A stretch of 64,000 nt of DNA from an uncultured Eubacteriales bacterium (GCA_958402445.1 CATXTO010000005.1:1-64000); one strand, 5' to 3'. Positions 50,255 through 59,856 are shown, counted from the stretch's first letter. Numbers and translations are program-made. Notes: a model not told the origin generated them from the letters alone.

Positions 50255-51563
50255 CCCCAAGTACGCGCAGGTTTGTTTCTCCGGCGCCTCCAATGATTCC
50301 AGAAATACTGAGCCGGGACAGCTGTTCGTGGCGCTGCAGGGAGAACGGGACGGACACGCTTTTATTCCCCAGGCCCTGGCTGCGGGCGCGTCGGCAGTTC
50401 TATGCTCCCAGCAAGATGCAGACTACCCGGCCATTTTGGTACCAGATACCCGCCGCGCCTTGGGGGACATTGCCAGAGAAGCGCGCAACCGCCTTGCGAT
50501 TCGCGTGGTAGGCATCACGGGATCCGTGGGCAAGAGCACCACGAAGGAGATGATTGCCCGCGTCCTGTCCAATCGCTATAAAACCGGAAAGACCCCTGTG
50601 AATCACAATAACGATATTGGGCTGCCTATGGCAATTTTAGCGATACCGGAGGACACAGAGGTGGCCGTTCTGGAAATGGGAATGAACCACTTTGGGGAGA
50701 TGTCCTATTTGACCTCCATTGCCAGGCCCGATGTGGCGGTCATCACCAACATCGGCACCATGCACATTGAGCATCTCGGCTCTCGGGAGGGAATTCTTCA
50801 CGCAAAGCTGGAGATATTGGAGGGGTTGAAGCCCGGCGGTAGGGTAATTTACAATGGAGATGAGCCGCTACTGTGGAATTTGCGAACCAGCAGTGCGGTC
50901 AGACCCCAGTATTTCGGCCTGGAAAACCCGGCCTGTGAGGTCTTAGGCACCGAATTGCGGGAGGAGGAAGGGCGTATTACCTTCACTGTGACCGCCCAGG
51001 GAGAATCCTTCCCGGTCACGTTGCCGGTGGAGGGCCGCCATTTCGCTAGTGACGCGCTGGCAGCTATTGCCGTAGGCCGGCTGCTGGATGTGCCTGTAGA
51101 GCAGATCCAGGCAGGCCTGGCGGGCTTCCAAAGCATGGAAGGCCGGCAGGAGATACTGGAAGCTGGAGGCTATACGATTATCAAAGATTGTTATAATGCA
51201 GGCCCTGAGTCTATGGCTGCGTCTCTGTCAGTCCTCAGCAGACGAAAGGGCCGCCGGATTGCAGTGCTGGGTGATATGCTGGAGCTGGGCGTGTGTTCTC
51301 AAGCGGAGCACTATCGCGTGGGCCGCATTGCGGCGGGGAAGTGTGATTTTCTGTTTGCGCTAGGGGAGAACGCGGAGCGCGTGGTGAATGGCGCAGTGAC
51401 GGGGGGCATGCGTCCGGAGCGTGCTCTGGCTTGCAGCGCCATGGAGGAGCTGGTGGAGGCCCTGAGAGCCTGCGCCATGCCCGGTGACGCACTCCTGTTT
51501 AAGGGCAGCAGGGGTATGAAAATGGAACGTGCTCTGGAGCTGTTCCTTGCAGGAGAAAAATAA
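50202..51563 (+). CDS. murF: UDP-MurNAc-tripeptide--D-Ala-D-Ala ligase
   Basis: A 453-residue ligase completing the pentapeptide. Three Mur domains, P-loop ITGSVGKSTTKE (about 104-115), NHNNDIGLP and LEMGMNHFGEM typical of MurF, and YNAGPESM in the C-terminal domain. GAGGTGAAG lies upstream of the ATG inside murE. Standard length. Confidence 0.96.
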   Translation: MSRISLEQAAQWCGGQIDPKYAQVCFSGASNDSRNTEPGQLFVALQGERDGHAFIPQALAAGASAVLCSQQDADYPAILVPDTRRALGDIAREARNRLAIRVVGITGSVGKSTTKEMIARVLSNRYKTGKTPVNHNNDIGLPMAILAIPEDTEVAVLEMGMNHFGEMSYLTSIARPDVAVITNIGTMHIEHLGSREGILHAKLEILEGLKPGGRVIYNGDEPLLWNLRTSSAVRPQYFGLENPACEVLGTELREEEGRITFTVTAQGESFPVTLPVEGRHFASDALAAIAVGRLLDVPVEQIQAGLAGFQSMEGRQEILEAGGYTIIKDCYNAGPESMAASLSVLSRRKGRRIAVLGDMLELGVCSQAEHYRVGRIAAGKCDFLFALGENAERVVNGAVTGGMRPERALACSAMEELVEALRACAMPGDALLFKGSRGMKMERALELFLAGEK

Positions 51564-51577
51564 ATTCGGAGGCTGTT

Positions 51578-52564
51578 ATGCGCAATGTAATTCTGACGAT
51601 TCTGAGCGCCTTTGCATTGGGGCTTTTGCTGGGCAGATTCCTCATACCGCTGCTTCGCAAGCTGAAAGCGGGACAGACGATTCGGGAAGTGGGTCCCAAG
51701 TGGCATGACGTCAAGGCGGGCACGCCCACCATGGGCGGCTTAGTCTTCATTGGAGCGAGTCTTCTGTGCCTGGTTTTCGGCATTGGTAACATGCGCAGCG
51801 GAGATTTTTCAGCCCTGTTTGTGCTGGTGCTGGCGCTCTGTTTTGGACTGATTGGTTTCCTAGATGATTTTTTCAAGGTCCGGTATCAGCGCAACCTTGG
51901 ATTGACGGCGCTTCAGAAATCTTTGCTGCAGATGGCAGTTTCCGCTCTGTTCTTGTACATTCTGTACCGAAATGGCCTGATGAGCTGTGACCTTTACATT
52001 CCGTTTGTCCAAGTCACTCTGCAGATTCACCCCATTTGGTATATGTTCTTTGCCATGTTCGTCATGGTCGGCGGCGTGAACGCCGTGAATCTGACCGATG
52101 GGGTGGATGGCCTGGCCACAGGCGTAACGCTCCCTGTCATGGTTTTTTTTACAGCCACAGCTCTTTTGGCGGGCCGAGAAAATTTGGCGCTGTTCTCTGC
52201 GGCGCTGGTGGGAGGCTTAGCGGCTTTTCTGACTTTTAATTTTCACCCGGCGAAAGTCTTCATGGGAGACACCGGCTCTTTGTTTCTGGGCGGTGCGGTG
52301 TGCGGGATGGCCTTTGCATTGGACATCCCTCTGGTTTTGATTTTAGTGGGTCTTGTGTATATTGTGGAGACCCTGTCCGATATCATTCAGGTGGTGTATT
52401 ACAAGCTGACGCATGGAAAGAGAATCTTTAAAATGGCTCCGATTCACCATCACTTTGAGATGTGCGGGTGGAAGGAGGAGAAAATATTTGCCGTGTTTGT
52501 TGGCGTTACTTGCCTGATGTGCCTGTTGGCCTGGTTCGGTATGGCTGGGCGCTATTCAACGTAA
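51578..52564 (+). CDS. mraY: Phospho-MurNAc-pentapeptide transferase
   Basis: A 328-residue polytopic enzyme forming lipid I on undecaprenyl phosphate. About ten membrane helices; motifs GTPTMGGLVF, the catalytic Asp region LIGFLDDFFK, NAVNLTDGVDGLA, FMGDTGSLFLGG and APIHHHFE. GGAGG lies seven bases upstream of the ATG. Confidence 0.96.
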   Translation: MRNVILTILSAFALGLLLGRFLIPLLRKLKAGQTIREVGPKWHDVKAGTPTMGGLVFIGASLLCLVFGIGNMRSGDFSALFVLVLALCFGLIGFLDDFFKVRYQRNLGLTALQKSLLQMAVSALFLYILYRNGLMSCDLYIPFVQVTLQIHPIWYMFFAMFVMVGGVNAVNLTDGVDGLATGVTLPVMVFFTATALLAGRENLALFSAALVGGLAAFLTFNFHPAKVFMGDTGSLFLGGAVCGMAFALDIPLVLILVGLVYIVETLSDIIQVVYYKLTHGKRIFKMAPIHHHFEMCGWKEEKIFAVFVGVTCLMCLLAWFGMAGRYST

Positions 52565-52586
52565 TTTTTTGGAGAGGAGTGGTACC

Positions 52587-53738
52587 ATGTCCACAGAGCA
52601 ACTGACCCAGGTGGCTGCGCAGCGGCAGCAGCCCCAGGTGGATGACCGTGGCATGATGGATGTACCGTTCCTGGTACTGGTTTTGCTGCTGGTGGCCATC
52701 GGCCTTTTAATGATGTTTTCCGCCAGCTACGCCCGCGCTTACTATGAGACGGGCAATTCCGTGCATTACTTTATCAGGCAGGCTGCATTTGCGGCAATCG
52801 GGCTTGGCGCCATGTATCTGGCCAGCCGGTTTAATTGCCATCTGTGGCAGCGGTTTGCCAAGGTCATTTTTGGCATCAGTATTTTCCTCCTGATTGCTGT
52901 GCTTTTTGTGGGCAAGTCCGCGGGCGGCGCCAAGCGCTGGATTCAGATTGCGGGCCAGCGGTTTCAGCCCTCTGAGGTGGCAAAGTTTGCCCTCATTTGC
53001 ATGATGGCCTCCATGGTTGCCCAGTACAAAGAGAAAATGGCGGATTTCCGGTATGGGGTGCTGCGTATGGGCGGCGTGATGCTGATCATTGTGGCGCTGG
53101 TGGCCCTGGAAAAGCACCTGTCCGCCATTATGATTTTGGGCCTGGTGTCCGTGGTCATGATGTACGTGGGCGGAACAAAAAAGAAATGGATATTCCTGGC
53201 CATGGGGATTGCGGTGGTGTTTGTGGTGCTCTACATCTCCTTCATGGGTTATGCTGGAGACCGAATTACCGCGTGGCTGAATCCGGAGGCGGACTCCAGC
53301 GACAAGGGCTATCAGGTTCTGCAATCGCAATACGCCATCGGTTCCGGCGGCCTGTTTGGTCTGGGCTTTGGCAAGGGTCGGCAAAAGTATCTGTACTTGC
53401 CGGAGGAGCACAACGACTACATTTTCGCCATTGTCTGCGAGGAATTGGGACTAGTAGGGGCGCTGGGTATTATCATCCTATTTGCCCTGCTGATTATCCG
53501 TGGATACTGGATCGCGCTGCACGCTGCGGACCGATTTTCCACCATGCTAGGAGTGGGCATCACCACGCTATTGGCCGTGCAGGTGGTTTTGAACATGGGG
53601 GTTGTGAGTAATCTGCTGCCGTCTACCGGCGTAGGCCTTCCCTTTTTCTCCTATGGAGGCACCAACCTGTTGATGAATCTGGGAGAGATGGGAATTATGC
53701 TCAGTATTTCCCGCTGGAGTTCCAGCACCAGAAGCTGA
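52587..53738 (+). CDS. ftsW: Septal peptidoglycan glycosyltransferase FtsW
   Basis: A 383-residue SEDS protein with ten membrane helices that polymerises lipid II with the class B PBP. Signature elements: MMFSASYARA, KRWIQIAGQRFQPSEVAK with the conserved Gln-Pro-Ser, EEHNDYIFAIVCEELG, and GLPFFSYGGTNLLMN. ATG 52587 has GGAGAGGAG upstream; the opening at 52569 has none. Confidence 0.95.
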   Translation: MSTEQLTQVAAQRQQPQVDDRGMMDVPFLVLVLLLVAIGLLMMFSASYARAYYETGNSVHYFIRQAAFAAIGLGAMYLASRFNCHLWQRFAKVIFGISIFLLIAVLFVGKSAGGAKRWIQIAGQRFQPSEVAKFALICMMASMVAQYKEKMADFRYGVLRMGGVMLIIVALVALEKHLSAIMILGLVSVVMMYVGGTKKKWIFLAMGIAVVFVVLYISFMGYAGDRITAWLNPEADSSDKGYQVLQSQYAIGSGGLFGLGFGKGRQKYLYLPEEHNDYIFAIVCEELGLVGALGIIILFALLIIRGYWIALHAADRFSTMLGVGITTLLAVQVVLNMGVVSNLLPSTGVGLPFFSYGGTNLLMNLGEMGIMLSISRWSSSTRS

Positions 53739-53752
53739 CGGGAGGGACGGCT

Positions 53753-54883
53753 TTGAATGTGATCTTTACCTGTGGTGGGACGGGCGGCCATATCAACCCC
53801 GCGATTGCTGTGGCCAATTTACTGCGAGATCGTCGGCCAGACAGCAAAATCTTGTTTGTAGGCGGAGAAGGGGGCATGGAGTGCTCCCTGGTCCCCAAAG
53901 CGGGATATCAGTTGGAGACCCTGAATCCTTACAGCTTGCGGCGGAGCCTGACGCCAAAGGCGATTGTCCACAACATATCCGGGATGTATCATACGATGCT
54001 TTCCCTGCGCAAGGCCAAGCGGTTGATCCGCAGCTTTCAGCCGGATGTGATCGTAGGGACCGGCGGTTACGCAAGCTTTCCGATTTTAAAGGAGGGCGCC
54101 AAGCTGGGCGTTCCCACCTGCGTCCACGAGAGCAACGCCGTACCGGGCCTGACAACCCGTATGGTAGCGGATCGAATGGATAAAATTTTGGTATCCTTTG
54201 CCGAGAGCAAGGCCCATTACAAGCATCCTGAGCGGGTGGAGGTAGTGGGAATGCCCGTGCGGCAGGAGTTTCTTTACACCAAAAAAGAGGACGCCCGCCA
54301 GGCGCTTGGCTTGGACGAACGGCCCCTCATTGTCTCCGCCTGGGGCAGTCTGGGCGCGCGGGACATGAACAAGGTTATTGCCGCATTTTTCAAGCTGGAG
54401 CAGGATGCCGGCTGTCCCTATCAGCACATCCACGCCACCGGCTCTTATGGCTGGCATTGGATGCCGGAGTATGTCAAGGAGCTGGGCGTGGACCTGGTGG
54501 CGGACGACGGTCTGGAAATGCGGGAGTATATCTATGATATGCCCATGCTGATGGCGGCGGCGGATTTGGTCATTGGCCGGGCGGGCGCTTCCACGCTCAA
54601 TGAGATCGCAGCGTCCGGTACGCCGTGTATCATTGTACCCTCCCCAAACGTCACGGATCATCACCAAGAAAAAAACGCCAGAATTTTGGCGGACCGCGGT
54701 GCGGCGCAGGTAATTCCGGAATCGGAATGTACGGGGCAGTCATTATTCCGCCAGGTGCAGGCCCTGCTGGGCGATTCGGCCCGCTGCCGCGCCATGCGAA
54801 GGGCACTGCTCAATTTAGCGGTCGTGGACTCCGCAGAGCGAATTTGTGGAATCATCTTGAAGCTTGCAAATTTGAAAGCCTGA
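53753..54883 (+). CDS. murG: UDP-GlcNAc:lipid I N-acetylglucosaminyltransferase
   Basis: A 376-residue GT28 enzyme producing lipid II at the inner membrane face. GTGGHINPAIA at the N-terminus (about 8-18), VGTGGYASFP, HESNAVPGLTTR, and the C-terminal donor site GRAGASTLNEIAASGTPCI. The start is TTG 53753 with GGAGGG upstream. Confidence 0.95.
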   Translation: MNVIFTCGGTGGHINPAIAVANLLRDRRPDSKILFVGGEGGMECSLVPKAGYQLETLNPYSLRRSLTPKAIVHNISGMYHTMLSLRKAKRLIRSFQPDVIVGTGGYASFPILKEGAKLGVPTCVHESNAVPGLTTRMVADRMDKILVSFAESKAHYKHPERVEVVGMPVRQEFLYTKKEDARQALGLDERPLIVSAWGSLGARDMNKVIAAFFKLEQDAGCPYQHIHATGSYGWHWMPEYVKELGVDLVADDGLEMREYIYDMPMLMAAADLVIGRAGASTLNEIAASGTPCIIVPSPNVTDHHQEKNARILADRGAAQVIPESECTGQSLFRQVQALLGDSARCRAMRRALLNLAVVDSAERICGIILKLANLKA

Positions 54884-54949
54884 AACACCGGCACCGAGCC
54901 TCCTGCATAGGATGGGCAAAACCCATCTGGGGTGGGAGGAATCGGGCGA

Positions 54950-56212
54950 ATGGAATATTTTTCTGTGCGGGGCGGACATCGGCTACAAGGGAGCTTGACC
55001 ATTTCCGGCGCGAAGAACAGCGTATTGCCTCTGCTGGCTGCGTCGGTGCTGTTTCAAAACGGCTGCGTGCTACATAACTGCCCATGCCTCACAGACGTGG
55101 AGGCGGCGATAGAGATTTTAAGGCATTTGGGGTGCCGGGTGGAGAAAAAAGACCATGATATTTGGGTAAACCCAGGCGGTCTGACCTGCTGCGAGATTCC
55201 AAGGCCGCTCATGACTCGCATGCGTTCTTCCGTTTTGTTCCTGGGCCCGCTGCTGGCCAGGACGGGGCGTTGTACGCTGTTCGAGCCTGGGGGATGCTGT
55301 CTGGGGGCAAGGCCGATCGACCTGCATCTTTCCGGGCTGCAGGCCATGGGCGCGGAATTGACCTGGCAGGAGGACCGGTTGGACTGCCGGTGCGCCGGGC
55401 TGACCGGGACGGCGGTGACGTTGGCCTTCCCCAGCGTAGGCGCTACAGAAAATTTAATGATGGCGGCCTTGGGCGGCCAAGGCACGACCACCATTTATAA
55501 TGCGGCAAAAGAGCCTGAAATTGTGGATTTGGCCTGTTTCCTCCGGGCAGGCGGCGCCAGAATTTATGGAATGGGGACTTCCATGCTGCAAATTGAAGGC
55601 GGGTTCCCAGACTTTGCGGAGTATACGGTCCTGCCAGACCGCATGGAGGCCGCTACCTTTTTGGCTGCGGCTGTCTGCGCTGGCGGCGATATCTGCGTGA
55701 AGCGCGTCACCCCCAGCCATCTGACGCCGGTGTGCAGTACGCTGGAGGCGGCGGGCTGCCTGGTGACGGCTTCGGACGATAGCATTCGCCTGCAAACCAG
55801 GCGGCTGTGCAGCCCGCCGCCGATTCGTACGGCGCCTTACCCCGGTTTTCCCACGGACGCGCAGGCGCCGATTATGGCGGCGCTGCTGCGGGCCGAGGGA
55901 ACTACGGTATTTGAAGAAGCAGTATTTACAGACCGGTACCGGCATGTACCGGCGCTGCGCCGTTTAGGCGGTAAAATTCAAGTCAGCGGCGCGATAGCCG
56001 CGGTCACCGGTGTTTCCAATCTCACCGGTGCGGTCCTGGAGGCAACGGACCTGCGGGGTGGCGCAGCCATGGTAGCGGCTGCCATGGGCGCGGAGGGAGA
56101 GAGCAAAATTACGCAGATTCACCATATTCTGCGCGGATACGAAAATTTTGCCCAGCGGCTTTCTTCGCTGGGCGCGGACGTACGATGGATACAGGATCCA
56201 GCGGCCCCGTGA
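54950..56212 (+). CDS. murA: UDP-N-acetylglucosamine 1-carboxyvinyltransferase
   Basis: A 420-residue enoylpyruvate transferase for the first committed step of peptidoglycan synthesis, target of fosfomycin. GAKNSVLPLLAAS contains the conserved Lys-Asn; the active-site Cys is in PGGCCLGARPIDLH (Cys116 by alignment), so fosfomycin binding should be possible. ATG 54950 is used with GGGAGG upstream rather than GTG/ATG openings at 54932. murA replaces murB and murC in this position. Confidence 0.94.
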   Translation: MEYFSVRGGHRLQGSLTISGAKNSVLPLLAASVLFQNGCVLHNCPCLTDVEAAIEILRHLGCRVEKKDHDIWVNPGGLTCCEIPRPLMTRMRSSVLFLGPLLARTGRCTLFEPGGCCLGARPIDLHLSGLQAMGAELTWQEDRLDCRCAGLTGTAVTLAFPSVGATENLMMAALGGQGTTTIYNAAKEPEIVDLACFLRAGGARIYGMGTSMLQIEGGFPDFAEYTVLPDRMEAATFLAAAVCAGGDICVKRVTPSHLTPVCSTLEAAGCLVTASDDSIRLQTRRLCSPPPIRTAPYPGFPTDAQAPIMAALLRAEGTTVFEEAVFTDRYRHVPALRRLGGKIQVSGAIAAVTGVSNLTGAVLEATDLRGGAAMVAAAMGAEGESKITQIHHILRGYENFAQRLSSLGADVRWIQDPAAP

Positions 56213-56234
56213 AGGCCGCAATGGAGGGACAGGC

Positions 56235-57359
56235 ATGGAACGAGATAGACAGAACTCCCAGCGGCACGGAGATAGCGGCGGAGGTAGGGACCGGAAGGAA
56301 CCCTTGCCGCGGGGCCATAATCAAGCGCCGGAGGAACGGGGCGGGCAACCGGGGCGCTACCGAGACTCCAATCGAGACCGGAACCGCACCGGTCCCAGAC
56401 AAAGCCAGGCGGGCCGGCGTCGACCGTCGGAGCAGGAGCGGGCGGCGAGGTCGGATCCAAACCGGCGAGAGCATTCGGCGCGGGAGCCTGCGGCGGAGCG
56501 GCAGCGGACGCACGAGACCCAGCGCAGAAAAACGGCGCAAAAAAAACGAATGCCGCCTCGTCGGACTTCACCCAAGCCTTTTCACAGGCGCAGCTTTGTT
56601 TTAAAGCTGTTGACCACGGCTGCGGTTGTGGCGGCCATTGCCCTGGGTCTGACTATCTTTTTCAAAGTTCAGACCATTACGGTAACCGGAAATCAAAAGT
56701 ATACTGTTGAGGCTGTGCTGGAGGCTTCCGGCATCGAAAAAGGGGACAATTTGCTGACCTTTGGCAAAGCACGGGCAGCCGGGCGTATTTTAACGGAACT
56801 TCCTTATGTCAGTCAGGTCCAGATTGGTATAAAATTGCCGAATACGGTTAATATTGACATCGTGGAACTAGAGGTCGTCTATGCAATCCAGGCCTCGGAC
56901 GATAGCTGGTGGCTGATGAATTCCGCAGGAAAACTGCTGGAATCCGTGGATGCGGCGGAGGCAGAGAAGCACACCCAGGTGGTTGGCATACGCGCAGCGC
57001 AGCCTGGCGTAGGCGAAACCGTAAAAGCGGCTGAACAACCAGGCAAGCCGGAAAAGCCGGAGGAGGAGACGGCCCCTGCAGGCACGCCGGCGGACCGGGC
57101 GGACGCTGCGGTAGAAATTTTAAAAAGTCTGGAAAAGACCGACCAAATGGGCGAGGTCACGCGAGTGGATGTCTCAGAGCTTTACGACATCCAGCTTTGG
57201 TATGGACAGCAGTATCAAGTTTTGCTGGGCGGCCCCACGGAGCTGCCTTACAAGATACAGTATATGACCCAGGCAGTAGAAAAATTAGCAGATTATCAAA
57301 GCGGAGTTTTGGATTTGACATTCCAGGAGGAGAAAACAGCTCGATTTATCCCCTGGTAA
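56235..57359 (+). CDS. ftsQ: Cell division protein FtsQ/DivIB with long basic N-terminus
   Basis: A 374-residue bitopic protein. The first 118 or so residues are an extremely Arg/Gln/Glu/Gly-rich, probably disordered cytoplasmic tail. One helix (about 122-143) and a POTRA domain (ITVTGNQKYTVEAVLEASGIEKGDNLL...LPYVSQVQIGIKLPNTVNIDI) follow, then a Pro/Glu-rich insertion (about 255-285) and a C-terminal beta domain. ATG 56235 with GGAGGG is preferred to 56148, which lies inside murA. Confidence 0.88.
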   Translation: MERDRQNSQRHGDSGGGRDRKEPLPRGHNQAPEERGGQPGRYRDSNRDRNRTGPRQSQAGRRRPSEQERAARSDPNRREHSAREPAAERQRTHETQRRKTAQKKRMPPRRTSPKPFHRRSFVLKLLTTAAVVAAIALGLTIFFKVQTITVTGNQKYTVEAVLEASGIEKGDNLLTFGKARAAGRILTELPYVSQVQIGIKLPNTVNIDIVELEVVYAIQASDDSWWLMNSAGKLLESVDAAEAEKHTQVVGIRAAQPGVGETVKAAEQPGKPEKPEEETAPAGTPADRADAAVEILKSLEKTDQMGEVTRVDVSELYDIQLWYGQQYQVLLGGPTELPYKIQYMTQAVEKLADYQSGVLDLTFQEEKTARFIPW

Positions 57360-57408
57360 CGCTTTGGAAAAAATTATGAAAATATTTGCCGAAATATGAG
57401 AATTTCTA

Positions 57409-57437
57409 TTGACCAAACGAAACTTCCACGATAAAAT
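57409..57437 (+). promoter_or_regulatory. Promoter of ftsZ
   Basis: TTGACC (57409-57414), a 17-bp spacer and TAAAAT (57432-57437), 74 bp upstream of ftsZ. It allows ftsZ expression independent of the cluster promoter. Confidence 0.75.
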
Positions 57438-57510
57438 AGAAAAGTATAAGTGTGCTGATCTTCTGCCGATTGCGGCGTGAATACAAAGTATACATAGGAG
57501 GAGAACAAAT

Positions 57511-58584
57511 ATGTCTGACATGTATCCGGATAAGGTTGTAAATATTAAAGTGATCGGCGTGGGCGGCGCTGGCAATAATGTCGTCAATCGGATGATCGAG
57601 GCTGGCGTAGACGGCGTGGAGTTCGTTGTGGTCAATACGGACAAGCAGGACCTGAATAAATCAAAATGCTCCAACAAGGTGCAGATTGGAGAAAAGCTGA
57701 CCGGCGGCATGGGAGCCGGCTCCAAACCTGAAATCGGCAAAAAGTCCGCGGAGGAGAGCCGCGCCGCGATTTCCAAGATTCTAGAGGGCACCGACATGGT
57801 GTTTATTACCGCAGGCATGGGCGGCGGCACCGGGACCGGCGCTGCGCCGATTGTGGCGGACCTGGCCCACGAGGCCGGCATCCTGACCGTTGGTGTAGTG
57901 ACGAAGCCCTTTAAGTTTGAGGGCGCCAACCGTATGAAGCAGGCGGAATCGGGGATAACCGCGCTGTCGGAAAAGGTGGACTCCTTAATCATCATCCCCA
58001 ACGACCGGCTCAAATACGTCACGGATCAGAAGATTACGTTTGCCAATGCTTTTGGCATCGCAGACGATGTGCTCAAGCAAGCTGTGACTTCCATTTCGGA
58101 ATTGGTCGGGTTTTCGGAACGTGTAGTCATCAACCTGGACTTTGCCGACGTATCTGCTGTGATGAAGAACGCGGGCAGAGCCCACATGGGTGTGGGCATC
58201 GCCTCCGGACGAGAAAAGGCGGAACAGGCCGCCATGACCGCCGTGGCCAGCCCGCTGTTGGAAACCTCCATCAATGGGGCCACGGGTGTGCTGATCAATG
58301 TGACGGGTTCTCCGGAACTGACCCTGGACGATGTGGAGACTGCCGCCAATATTGTGCAGGAGGCGGCCAATCCCGAGGCGAATATCATCTTCGGCGCCAC
58401 CTACTCGGACGACTTCGAGGACGAAATGCGCGTCACCGTGATTGCCACGGGCTTTGAGGAAAAGAAGCCGGAAACTGGAAAACCGGGCGCCTTCACCAAG
58501 GCTGGAGAGAAGGCCAAGCCGGCTCCAGTGGCAAATGAAGATGTGGACGACATCGACGAAATTTTTAAAATTTTTAACCGTTGA
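57511..58584 (+). CDS. ftsZ: Cell division protein FtsZ
   Basis: A 357-residue tubulin-like GTPase forming the Z ring. IKVIGVGGAGNNVVNRM near the N-terminus, the tubulin signature GGGTGTGAAP (about 104-113), and NLDFADV for GTP hydrolysis. The linker is short and Lys/Pro-rich, and the C-terminal tail reads VDDIDEIFKIFNR, ending in the basic/hydrophobic peptide that binds membrane tethers. No ftsA is present beside it; GGAGG precedes the ATG. Confidence 0.97.
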   Translation: MSDMYPDKVVNIKVIGVGGAGNNVVNRMIEAGVDGVEFVVVNTDKQDLNKSKCSNKVQIGEKLTGGMGAGSKPEIGKKSAEESRAAISKILEGTDMVFITAGMGGGTGTGAAPIVADLAHEAGILTVGVVTKPFKFEGANRMKQAESGITALSEKVDSLIIIPNDRLKYVTDQKITFANAFGIADDVLKQAVTSISELVGFSERVVINLDFADVSAVMKNAGRAHMGVGIASGREKAEQAAMTAVASPLLETSINGATGVLINVTGSPELTLDDVETAANIVQEAANPEANIIFGATYSDDFEDEMRVTVIATGFEEKKPETGKPGAFTKAGEKAKPAPVANEDVDDIDEIFKIFNR

Positions 58585-58631
58585 GTTTTTACCGTGTAAG
58601 CGAAGTGCAATTCATAGTCCTGCACAATGAG

Positions 58632-58674
58632 CCGGCGCGCTGTACGGGAGACCTCGTATAGCGCGCCGGTTTTC
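58632..58674 (+). terminator. Rho-independent terminator after ftsZ
   Basis: CCGGCGCGCTGTACG pairs with CGTATAGCGCGCCGG (one mismatch) and TTTTC follows. It closes the division and cell-wall cluster. Confidence 0.85.
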
Positions 58675-58736
58675 TAACCAAACATGAAAATGATAAAAAA
58701 ATTTGTCAAAATATAAAAAAATTGTTGAATTCCCTC

Positions 58737-58765
58737 TTTACTTTTTTAATTTTATGCATTAAAAT
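58737..58765 (+). promoter_or_regulatory. Promoter of the YerC-like gene operon
   Basis: TTTACT (58737-58742), a 17-bp AT-rich spacer and TAAAAT (58760-58765), 45 bp upstream of the ATG at 58811. Confidence 0.6.
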
Positions 58766-58810
58766 GAAACTGTACCGGAATTTACAATATATTTATTGGA
58801 GGATTAACTT

Positions 58811-59113
58811 ATGAACAGCAGGAATAGAAAAGCCAATCCAGACAGCAGCCTGTACCGCGCGATCTTGGCGTTGAAAACCCCGGAGGAGTGTTATAACTTT
58901 TTCATGGATTTGTGTACGGTTCCGGAGCTAAACGCTATGGAGCAGCGGTTTGAGGTGGCGCAACTACTAAACCAGGGCATGATTTACAACAAGATTTTAG
59001 AGCAGACCGGTGCCAGCAGCGCGACCATCAGCCGTGTCAACCGTTCCTTGAACTATGGCACAGACGGCTACCGCATGGTGATTGACCGCCTGGATGAAAG
59101 CGAAGGGGAATGA
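58811..59113 (+). CDS. YerC/YecD family TrpR-like DNA-binding protein
   Basis: A 100-residue helical protein with the Trp-repressor-like helix-turn-helix: ECYNFFMDLCTVPELNAMEQRFEVAQLL followed by the recognition helix in GASSATISRVNRSL. YerC/YecD proteins are conserved in Firmicutes without a firm regulatory target. TTGGAGG lies upstream, and its TGA overlaps the next gene (ATGA). Confidence 0.9.
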   Translation: MNSRNRKANPDSSLYRAILALKTPEECYNFFMDLCTVPELNAMEQRFEVAQLLNQGMIYNKILEQTGASSATISRVNRSLNYGTDGYRMVIDRLDESEGE

Positions 59114-59856
59114 GCGTATACGGGGCACTGGCGGAGTCCTATGACCGGCTTACCAGAGATGTCGACTACGACCAAATCCTGGCGTTTGTCCAAAAGGTTT
59201 TGGCGCAGAACGGCCTGCACCCGCATTCCGTTTTAGATTTAGCCTGTGGAACCGGTTCCATGTCCTTGCGGCTGGCCCAGGCTGGATATCAGGTGATTGG
59301 GGCGGACTTGTCCGAGGAGATGCTCACAATGGCTTTTGATAAGGCTGTTGGGCTGGACAACCGCCCCATCTTCATCTGTCAGCCTATGCAGCGGCTTCGT
59401 CTGCCGGCTCCGGTGGACTGGGTTTTTTGCGGCCTGGACAGTATCAACTATTTGACTCATCCGGCGGACTGCCGCGAGACATTCCGCCGGGTATTTCAAT
59501 GCTTGAAGCCGGGCGGTATGTTTCTATTTGATATCAATACGCCGGAAAAACTCAAGGCCATGGACGGTCAGGTTTTTTTGGATGAGGATGCGGAAGTATA
59601 CTGTGTCTGGCGAAGCGAGTATGAGCCGGAAGAGCGGCTCTGTTATTATGGCATGGATCTATTTCAGCGGCATGGCTCCCTCTGGCAGCGAAGCTTCGAG
59701 GAGCACCGGGAGTACGCTTACGAGTTGGATGAAATTCAAGCGTATTTGCAAGAGGCGGGGTTTTCAGAAATCGATTGCTTTGGGGATCGGAGCCTGGAGC
59801 CGCCGCAGCCTGGAGAGCAGCGAGTTTATTGGAAGGCAGTCAGGGGGAAAGCTTGA
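59110..59856 (+). CDS. Class I SAM-dependent methyltransferase
   Basis: A 248-residue methyltransferase: YGALAESYDRLTRDVDY at the start, motif I VLDLACGTGSMSL, GADLSEEML, WVFCGLDSINYL and LKPGGMFLFDINTP. Substrate unknown. Coupled to both neighbours (ATGA upstream, TGATG downstream), so YerC-like, methyltransferase and Hsp33 form an operon. Confidence 0.9.
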   Translation: MSVYGALAESYDRLTRDVDYDQILAFVQKVLAQNGLHPHSVLDLACGTGSMSLRLAQAGYQVIGADLSEEMLTMAFDKAVGLDNRPIFICQPMQRLRLPAPVDWVFCGLDSINYLTHPADCRETFRRVFQCLKPGGMFLFDINTPEKLKAMDGQVFLDEDAEVYCVWRSEYEPEERLCYYGMDLFQRHGSLWQRSFEEHREYAYELDEIQAYLQEAGFSEIDCFGDRSLEPPQPGEQRVYWKAVRGKA

